Of a stretch of 12,248 bases of DNA, positions 1-5,113 are shown piece by piece. The position numbers and the translations under genes were made by a program. The notes beneath the pieces were generated by a model, which did no database searches, was not told the DNA's origin, and saw only the letters and a list, made by a program, of their open reading frames with translations. Within the stretch, counting starts at the first letter, position 1, and every line of letters starts with the position of its first letter. The stretch comes from Euryarchaeota archaeon UBA121 (GTDB lineage Archaea; Thermoplasmatota; Poseidoniia; Poseidoniales; Thalassarchaeaceae): contig DANL01000065.1 in the NCBI GenBank assembly GCA_002499865.1, positions 1 through 12,248 of the forward strand, read 5' to 3'.

Positions 1-363
1 GCCTCCGGACTAATGATTGGAAGAGGGGCAATAGGGAGGCCAACTGTATTCCATGAGATAAAGGAAGGAATGGGGTGGTCAGTTGGAAACCCTCCATGGG
101 GGGAAGGCGGTCCTTCCAAAGCAAGGAGATGGTGCTGGGATAGATACCTAGAATTATCCCAAGAGGTATTCGACGAATCAGGTAGTAAGAATCTCAAGAG
201 GCACGCAGTATCATTTACGAAAGGACTTCCAGGGGCCTCAGCAATGAGGGTAAGACTCCATTCAATACAGGATAAGGAGCAACTTGGTAATGAGGTAAGT
301 AGGTATCTTCACGATCTCGAAGAAGACGAAACTCAGCCTGAAATTGCATCTTCCAATCTTTGA
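1..363 (+). CDS. tRNA-dihydrouridine synthase, C-terminal part (5' end outside window)
   Basis: The reading frame is open from base 1 and ends at TGA 361-363, so about 120 C-terminal residues are present. The opening residues ASGLMIGRGAIGRP match the end of the flavin-binding TIM barrel of Dus proteins, where a GVMIGRGA-type strand binds the FMN phosphate. The helical C-terminal domain follows and includes RHAVSFTKGLPGASAMR, close to the Dus pattern in which a conserved helix ends in GxxGAxxxR. Dus enzymes reduce specific uridines in tRNA to dihydrouridine, using FMN and NADPH. The catalytic cysteine and most of the barrel lie upstream of the window. The last 31 bases overlap the 3' end of the convergent regulator gene. 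I am confident of the family but not of the subfamily. Confidence 0.85.
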   Translation, partial: ASGLMIGRGAIGRPTVFHEIKEGMGWSVGNPPWGEGGPSKARRWCWDRYLELSQEVFDESGSKNLKRHAVSFTKGLPGASAMRVRLHSIQDKEQLGNEVSRYLHDLEEDETQPEIASSNL

Positions 364-1424
364 GATACTGTCTTCAGTCTCCTTAGAGTTCTGTCGGTAC
401 TTCTCATCACATTCTCTGTGACCATATCTCCATCTTTGCCGGAAATCCTGAATCCATAGGGCATTCTACCCCCTAGAGTATTGAGGAGTATCTTTTGGGA
501 ATCTAACTCAATATCAGACAATATCTCCTCAACCTTTTCAATACTCAAAGACTTATTTTTCGCACCAGATATCAACTTCTTCGAAGTATCGCCGTCAATC
601 CTCCCCAATCCTCCCCTTGTCATTAGCCACTCTTCCCCTCTAGCATCAAATTGCCTCATTACTCCGACAAAGATATCCTGAGCTATCCTGTTCATCATGG
701 GGACTCTCTCAACTAACCCGGCCATCCTCATCTTGTCAACCGACCTACCCACTCTGGAGCGAGTCTCTCCCATCTTGTCTGAAAGTGCTAGAATAGTTCT
801 CGGATCACTAGATGTACATAGTTCTACTAGGATTTTACTTGCCAGACTGTCTCCAGTGCGAGCTCTTTCTCCAGATAGCCCCATATCTCTGGCCAATGAC
901 TCCAGATAGCCGTCATCTTCTGAGATTGGACCAGGCTCTGAAATCATTATTTTGAATGGAAGACTCTCATCTGGTGCAGTTACTACCATCCTTTCGTCTG
1001 ATTGAGTTATAGAACCAGAAAGCTCCTTCATCCTCAATTTTAGTACGGTTCGTGCCTCATTAGTAACTAGCTCCACGGCCGAAGAAATACTTCCTCCCCT
1101 TAGAACATGAATATGCCATCCTCCATCAGTATTTGACGATATTAAACCACATTCTCTCAGTTTTACCAGTTGATGATGAATTCCAGTTTGTGAAAGTCCT
1201 GTCACTTCACAGAGTGATTTTGCATCCCACCCTCCCAATGGTTCTTTCAGAAAAGCCTCAGTCATGATTCGATGAAGTGCGCCTTGCCCCTCCTCAATCC
1301 TTCCTCCCTCACTTTTCCTCCTTACCAATCCCATAGAATCTAAGAGCCAAGCTAGTAAGACATCAGGATTCGTACTTCCTGTGGGCATCGGGAACTCAAC
1401 CAGTCTTAGCCTGAACACAACCAT
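333..1424 (-). CDS. Double winged-helix transcriptional regulator
   Basis: The protein has 363 residues and starts at ATG 1424-1422. An ArsR/MarR-like winged helix spans about residues 48-110, with a recognition-helix stretch LSQTGIHHQLVKLRECGLIS followed by a wing (GGWHIHVLRGG). A second, weaker winged helix lies at about 193-250 (ILALSDKMGETRSRVGRSVDKMRMAGLVERV). The region between them (about 115-190) is mixed and may be a dimerisation or sensing domain. The C-terminal part (about 284-363) is rich in basic residues, with a helix at 340-360. No membrane segment or metal-binding cysteine cluster is visible. It is the first of three regulator genes in a row on this strand. Its upstream region carries a nested palindrome, so autoregulation is likely. 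I do not recognise a named family, and its target is unknown. Confidence 0.75.
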   Translation of the reverse strand: MVVFRLRLVEFPMPTGSTNPDVLLAWLLDSMGLVRRKSEGGRIEEGQGALHRIMTEAFLKEPLGGWDAKSLCEVTGLSQTGIHHQLVKLRECGLISSNTDGGWHIHVLRGGSISSAVELVTNEARTVLKLRMKELSGSITQSDERMVVTAPDESLPFKIMISEPGPISEDDGYLESLARDMGLSGERARTGDSLASKILVELCTSSDPRTILALSDKMGETRSRVGRSVDKMRMAGLVERVPMMNRIAQDIFVGVMRQFDARGEEWLMTRGGLGRIDGDTSKKLISGAKNKSLSIEKVEEILSDIELDSQKILLNTLGGRMPYGFRISGKDGDMVTENVMRSTDRTLRRLKTVSQRLEDAISG

Positions 1425-1432
1425 GCCCCGAG

Positions 1433-1464
1433 ATTGGGGGTTCTATAGAATTCCCAATATTGGG
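1433..1464. promoter_or_regulatory. Nested palindromic operator over a TATA-like box
   Basis: ATTGGG (1433-1438) and CCCAAT (1453-1458) form an inverted repeat whose centre, 1445.5, is also the centre of the perfect palindrome TTCTATAGAA (1441-1450). The second arm is shared with another perfect palindrome, CCCAATATTGGG (1453-1464). There are therefore three copies of one half-site, ATTGGG. CTATAG could be the TATA element of the 1424 gene, although its centre is only 21.5 nt from the ATG. AATATT at 1456-1461 is an alternative. The simplest reading is a binding site for a dimeric regulator that blocks the polymerase start site. Confidence 0.5.
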
Positions 1465-1497
1465 TATGAAATAAGACAATTATCAACACTTTGACAA

Positions 1498-2169
1498 TTA
1501 CGAACAGTCTACTCTGATGTCAAGCCAGGGATACTCGACTTTGGATCTCTTCAAGCCATCTAGGTGTGGAGCAAGAGATAGGCCAGATTGACTTACAATG
1601 CCTCTTTTTCTGAGCACCGATATTGCTGAGTGGACAGATGCTCTAGATCTTCCAAGATCTCTAGCCAACTGAGCCTGAGACTCGGGCCCTTCTTCCTCGG
1701 TAAGCCTTGCTACTACCACTCTCTGAACCTCTGAGAGCCCAACAGGCATCATTGCCGCGGCTCTTGAATCATCGGTGACCCCGGTTCCCTCCAGAATCTC
1801 CACCTGTGCCGGAGCGCCGAAGTAGTAGCAAGTTCGCCCGTTAACTGGTACCACTGTAACTATTCCTTCCTTAGTGAGACTATCAAGATGGTGACGTAGT
1901 GTACCGTTTGCTGCGGATAGCCTTCTTTGAAGCTCCCTGAAATGTATGCCTGGAGATTTTTCCAATGTCTCAATAATTCTGAGCCTCAATGGATGCTCCC
2001 AACCCGTCTCCCTATGGGCAATCATGGTGCCCTGTGTAGCGGGAAAAAGTAGTTGGAAACCACCACCCAAACCTAACACGGCTCCTGCCAATGCACCAAT
2101 TGAGTCAACGTACCATGGGCGAGTAGCTTTCCATTGGTCAACAAGTGCCATAATTTCGTTGGTTGACAT
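1498..2169 (-). CDS. Membrane-anchored double winged-helix transcriptional regulator
   Basis: The protein has 223 residues and starts at ATG 2169. Residues 21-43 (SIGALAGAVLGLGGGFQLLF) are a glycine-rich hydrophobic stretch long enough for one membrane helix, so the DNA-binding part may be tethered to the membrane. A first winged helix covers about 58-118 (HPLRLRIIETLEKSPGIHF, then ELQRRLSAANGTLRHHLDSL and a GRTCYYFG wing), typical of the ArsR-like regulators common in archaea. A second covers about 144-196 (LSEVQRVVVARL, then LARDLGRSRASVHSAISVL). Two tandem winged helices behind a membrane segment recur in Thermoplasmata and halophilic archaea (general knowledge, not checked here). Its own upstream region has a separate palindrome. 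The signal sensed and the target genes are unknown. Confidence 0.78.
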   Translation of the reverse strand: MSTNEIMALVDQWKATRPWYVDSIGALAGAVLGLGGGFQLLFPATQGTMIAHRETGWEHPLRLRIIETLEKSPGIHFRELQRRLSAANGTLRHHLDSLTKEGIVTVVPVNGRTCYYFGAPAQVEILEGTGVTDDSRAAAMMPVGLSEVQRVVVARLTEEEGPESQAQLARDLGRSRASVHSAISVLRKRGIVSQSGLSLAPHLDGLKRSKVEYPWLDIRVDCS

Positions 2170-2190
2170 GTGGGGTTTTAATGATGTGTC

Positions 2191-2213
2191 TTAATGCTCA
2201 TACGAAATCGTAT
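2191..2213 (-). promoter_or_regulatory. Promoter and palindrome upstream of the membrane-anchored regulator
   Basis: On the minus strand CATTAA (2196-2191) sits about 24 nt upstream of the ATG at 2169 and is a weak TATA-like element. No Shine-Dalgarno is seen, so the transcript is probably leaderless. Directly upstream of it lies ATACGAAATCGTAT (2200-2213), a palindrome with 6-bp arms ATACGA/TCGTAT around a 2-nt centre. This is a plausible operator or activator site. The whole gap to the upstream gene is only 53 bp. Confidence 0.45.
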
Positions 2214-2222
2214 ATGGATGCC

Positions 2223-2678
2223 TCACTTGGAACTCTCGATTTTTCCATTATGTATTTTCATGTAGGCCACTAGCGGTGAAAGTAGTTTGCCTGCCCTTCT
2301 ACCATGCTCAGTGAGGCTATATGTTACTCTAACCGGTGGCCCATCCTCGACTAATCTCTCCACTAAACCGAATTCTACGCATGTTGATAGCTTATCGGAT
2401 AGGGTGCGACTACTTATTCCTCTCAGTAAGTTCCGCATCTCGTTAAACCTACGATCTCCAGCGATGTATAGAGTGGCTAAAATCTCAGTGGTCCATCTTG
2501 AACTGAATACTGAGAATGCATCAACTGCAGAATCTACTTCCCAGCTAATATCGAATTTTTCATCATTATACTTAGAAAATAACGTACGTATCTCCTTACC
2601 AAGAAGCATTACTTCATCAACCTGCTTCTCAACCTTTCTCATGTCTCTTTTTGCTAACTTAAGTGGCTCCCCTGACAT
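2223..2678 (-). CDS. HxlR-family winged-helix transcriptional regulator
   Basis: The protein has 151 residues and starts at ATG 2678. Residues 52-142 follow the HxlR domain closely: SSRWTTEILATLYIAGDRRF, NEMRNLLRGISSRTLSDKL, then a GLVERLVEDGPPVRVTYSLT wing and TEHGRRAGKLLSPLVAYM. In this family the WT.EIL, RF.E, GIS.RTLS.KL and Y.LT..G blocks are the hallmarks. An N-terminal extension (residues 5-38, charged and helical) precedes the domain and could help dimerise. One cysteine, C100, lies in the DNA-binding part. Family members bind DNA as dimers, and some sense aldehydes, quinones or disulfide stress. No ligand can be read from this sequence. It diverges from the small gene at 2806, and paired GTGT-N7-rCAC sites lie between them. 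Confidence 0.88.
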   Translation of the reverse strand: MSGEPLKLAKRDMRKVEKQVDEVMLLGKEIRTLFSKYNDEKFDISWEVDSAVDAFSVFSSRWTTEILATLYIAGDRRFNEMRNLLRGISSRTLSDKLSTCVEFGLVERLVEDGPPVRVTYSLTEHGRRAGKLLSPLVAYMKIHNGKIESSK

Positions 2679-2705
2679 AATAACAGGTATTCCACAAGGT
2701 ATCTA

Positions 2706-2720
2706 GTGTATAAAATGCAC
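2706..2720. promoter_or_regulatory. TATA box inside a palindrome (HxlR/small-gene intergenic region)
   Basis: GTGTATAAAATGCAC is an imperfect 15-bp palindrome (GTG.AT/AT.CAC arms). It contains TATAAAAT, the best TATA box in this gap. Read on the minus strand (ATTTTATA), it lies about 33 nt upstream of the HxlR start. Read on the plus strand, it would place transcription of the 2806 gene near 2738. The palindrome covering the box suggests a repressor site. Confidence 0.5.
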
Positions 2721-2772
2721 CTACGTGTAATCACCATCACTATGCCAATCAAATAGTAGATTCGAGAGGTCG

Positions 2773-2787
2773 GTGTGAAATCTACAC
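2773..2787. promoter_or_regulatory. Second GTGT-N7-ACAC inverted repeat
   Basis: GTGTGAAATCTACAC has the same outer GTGT...rCAC half-sites and the same 7-nt spacing as the palindrome at 2706-2720, 67 bp away. With flanking bases, the perfect arms are GGTGT/ACACC. It ends 4 nt before the Shine-Dalgarno of the small gene. It may be a second operator, or a small hairpin in that gene's 5' leader. Confidence 0.4.
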
Positions 2788-2791
2788 CAGT

Positions 2792-2797
2792 AGGAGG
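2792..2797 (+). promoter_or_regulatory. Strong Shine-Dalgarno for the 51-codon gene
   Basis: AGGAGG lies 8 nt upstream of the ATG at 2806. Most genes in this window lack such a site, so its presence here is the main support that the short frame is translated. Confidence 0.65.
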
Positions 2798-2805
2798 CAA
2801 CAAGA

Positions 2806-2961
2806 ATGGACAAATTTCTAGAACAATGGATTGAAGAAACGATTGGAGACAGAGACATCTCTGGAGAGAAGCATAGGATAAGTGTCAGATCGATACTTTT
2901 CGCTGCTATAGCAAACTACAGGGCCCCAGCTTGGGTCCAGTCACCTCTCAAGAACCTCTAG
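2806..2961 (+). CDS. Small 51-residue protein of unknown function
   Basis: The frame runs from ATG 2806 to TAG 2959-2961 and encodes 51 residues: MDKFLEQWIEETIGDRD, a central stretch SGEKHRISVRSILFAAIANY, and the end RAPAWVQSPLKNL. It has an amphipathic N-terminal helix and a short hydrophobic centre that is too weak for a clear membrane segment. There is no cysteine, signal peptide or recognisable motif. The consensus Shine-Dalgarno at ideal spacing and the upstream TATA box make it likely to be a real gene. Its stop overlaps the stop of the convergent dehydrogenase gene within one CTAG. It diverges from the HxlR gene, and the two may be controlled together. I do not recognise the family. 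It could be a partner or target of the HxlR regulator, but that is position-based inference. Confidence 0.55.
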   Translation: MDKFLEQWIEETIGDRDISGEKHRISVRSILFAAIANYRAPAWVQSPLKNL

Positions 2962-5018
2962 GTTGAGCTGTACTTTGGACGCCTTCCCTCGATCAGAGCA
3001 CTGAGTCCTTCCACTGCATCTTCTGTACTGAAGATCTCTTCCAGTCTTTCTAGCTCGAGCTTAAGGCCATCCTCAAGAGATGCTCCAGTTCTTACATCGG
3101 ATAGTAAATCACTCGCTATACTGAGTGCTATCGGGGCCATTCTTGATAGGGATTTTATCTGTCTTGAAACTTTAGGATCCTCTGAATCGTAGTCATTGGG
3201 TATCTTTCCAGAAATTAACCCCTCAACATTCTCATCAGAATAGAAGTCTTTCGCGAATAGAACAACTTCACTATCATCATTCAATGGCTTTCCTGGATAC
3301 TTCTGGTCAGGCTTTTTTCCCACTAGAGAAAACACAGTATCTTCTACATCGGATGACTCTACTTTATGTGTCAGCAGACCTAGGTCAAGTGCTATCGAGG
3401 AATCTAGGAAGTTACCAGCCAGAACTGCATATCTGGCGCATTCAACGCCACAGATCCTCGCAGTTCTCTGAGTTCCTCCAAGGCCAGGATAAATTCCTAT
3501 CGAAGTTTCTGGAAATCTGAATTGAGTCCTCCTAGTGCCAATCCTGTAATCACAGGAAAGTGCTAGCTCAAGACCCCCTCCCAGTGCCAAACCGGTTGTT
3601 AGTGCAATGGTTGTCTTCTCGCACCTCTCAATACTATTGAGAACATCGTGCCCGTATGATGTGAATTCGTAAATATCTTGGAAAGAATCCTCTCGGAGCT
3701 TATCCACGAAGAATTTTACATCTGCTCCTGCCACAAAGGCTTTGCCTGCCCCTTCGAATACAACTGTAGAAATATCTCCCCTGGAATTAATTTCATCCAT
3801 AATCTCGCCCAATTGGGAGACAAGACTGACATTCAGAGCATTCATTGCCTCTGGACGATTCAATCTGACTCTTGCAATTTCACCTTCTACGGTTAAATCG
3901 ACGTAAGAGAACTCGAACTCCTCAGTTCTATCGGAGAACCACCCGGGGAGCTCTATACCGGCCATTTGAGAATAATTAACAGCCATCCTAGAGGCTTCAC
4001 TAACTCCTATTTCATTAGCAATCTCGAACGGTCCTTTCGCCCATCTCAGACCAACCTTAGCACCTCTGTCAACATCTTCCATTGAGCATATATCCTCCTC
4101 AACAATCTGAGCAGAAACAGAGAAAACCTGTCCCAGAAGCCTCTCGGAAATTATTCTCTTATTGTCCTCATCGCATTCTTCCTCATCTCCGATTTCCCAT
4201 AGCCGACCCCCTTCTACTAGATCCCTAAGGGAGTCTGCTCCGATATACCTAGGCGTATCCAACTGTTTGGCTAAGTAATCGGTTGAATGTAATGCGATAG
4301 GCGGGCCTGTTAGATTCATCAAGGCGAATGGCCCCATTCCAATATTGAAAGCAGATCTAGCAACTGAATCAATCTGTGCGGTGCTCCCTACACCTTCTTC
4401 CAGAAGCTTGCAAGCTTCATTTAGCCAGGGTACGAAGAACCGATTTACCACAAAGCCCGGGCGGTCTTTGCAAACGATCACTACCTTTCCCATTGACTTA
4501 CAGTACTGTTCGACTAGCTTGATACTCATCGAAGAACTTTCTGCTGCTGGAATCACCTCAACAAGTCTATTCTTTGCAGGGTGGTAGAAGAAGTGTAGGC
4601 CCACAAACCTATCCGGTCTGCCAGTGGATGATGCCAGCTTATTTACAGACAATGAAGATGTATTACTTGCTAGGATGGTATGACTATCACATACATTGTT
4701 CAAAGTTTCAAAGACGGACTTCTTAATATCAAAATCTTCGAAAACAGCTTCAATGACAAGATCTGTTGATGGATCAACATTCTCTGTGCCCACTACGCCG
4801 GTAATCCTTGACTTAATCTGCTCTACCTGCTTAGAGTTGAATATCCTACGCTCCTCTGCTTCCTTCAGAAACTCCGATACAATCCCGTGTCCTCTGTCTA
4901 CCCACTCTTTCTCCCTATCTACCATTTGGACTTCGAATCTCTCTTGGGCACTCTTCTGTGCTATTCCAGAGCCCATATTACCCGCGCCAATGATTGCCAC
5001 CTTCTCAATCGGTCCCAT
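2958..5018 (-). CDS. Fused 3-hydroxyacyl-CoA dehydrogenase / enoyl-CoA hydratase
   Basis: The protein has 686 residues from ATG 5018. A 7-codon TTG extension exists but the ATG is more natural. The N-terminal half is an NAD-dependent 3-hydroxyacyl-CoA dehydrogenase: Rossmann GAGNMG at 11-16, catalytic H142 in HFFYHPAKNRLVEVI with partner E154, and N192 in RPGFVVNRFF. A second HAD C-terminal domain follows at about 300-350. The C-terminal half (from about 373) is a crotonase: oxyanion-hole stretch GKAFVAGAD at 425-433, LALGGGLELALSCDYRIG with E484, and FPETSIGIYPGLGGTQR with E504. Both hydratase glutamates are present, so both activities should be intact. Together they hydrate trans-2-enoyl-CoA and oxidise the (S)-3-hydroxyacyl-CoA in beta-oxidation or crotonyl-CoA metabolism. 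This dehydrogenase-first order is known in archaea such as Metallosphaera. No Shine-Dalgarno is seen. Its chain-length preference cannot be read here. Confidence 0.93.
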   Translation of the reverse strand: MGPIEKVAIIGAGNMGSGIAQKSAQERFEVQMVDREKEWVDRGHGIVSEFLKEAEERRIFNSKQVEQIKSRITGVVGTENVDPSTDLVIEAVFEDFDIKKSVFETLNNVCDSHTILASNTSSLSVNKLASSTGRPDRFVGLHFFYHPAKNRLVEVIPAAESSSMSIKLVEQYCKSMGKVVIVCKDRPGFVVNRFFVPWLNEACKLLEEGVGSTAQIDSVARSAFNIGMGPFALMNLTGPPIALHSTDYLAKQLDTPRYIGADSLRDLVEGGRLWEIGDEEECDEDNKRIISERLLGQVFSVSAQIVEEDICSMEDVDRGAKVGLRWAKGPFEIANEIGVSEASRMAVNYSQMAGIELPGWFSDRTEEFEFSYVDLTVEGEIARVRLNRPEAMNALNVSLVSQLGEIMDEINSRGDISTVVFEGAGKAFVAGADVKFFVDKLREDSFQDIYEFTSYGHDVLNSIERCEKTTIALTTGLALGGGLELALSCDYRIGTRRTQFRFPETSIGIYPGLGGTQRTARICGVECARYAVLAGNFLDSSIALDLGLLTHKVESSDVEDTVFSLVGKKPDQKYPGKPLNDDSEVVLFAKDFYSDENVEGLISGKIPNDYDSEDPKVSRQIKSLSRMAPIALSIASDLLSDVRTGASLEDGLKLELERLEEIFSTEDAVEGLSALIEGRRPKYSST

Positions 5019-5082
5019 GGCTATCCGACGAGGGGACAATCAATGAATGCAACGGATGTTTTGTCCAATTCAAACCAATGAA

Positions 5083-5088
5083 TTTATT
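5083..5088 (+). promoter_or_regulatory. TATA-like element for the secreted-protein operon
   Basis: TTTATT lies about 28 nt upstream of ATG 5114. No Shine-Dalgarno precedes that ATG, as expected for a leaderless or nearly leaderless archaeal transcript. Because the element falls after the alternative ATG at 5078, it favours 5114 as the true start. The element is short, so confidence is low. Confidence 0.35.
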
Positions 5089-5113
5089 CAGTCCGCATCT
5101 CCCATGGTTAGCT

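Noticed and set aside
2287..2706. Plus-strand frame of 139 codons
   Set aside because: It lies opposite the well-matched HxlR gene and has no domain signature; it is a shadow frame.
5019..5039. TTG start seven codons upstream for the dehydrogenase/hydratase
   Set aside because: The ATG at 5018 is immediately followed by the first Rossmann strand at the normal distance, so the extension is not needed.
4994..5113. N-terminal extension of the large secreted protein from TTG 4994 or ATG 5078
   Set aside because: The extension is antisense to the start of the dehydrogenase gene, does not resemble a signal peptide, and contains the likely TATA element. ATG 5114 begins a clean signal peptide.
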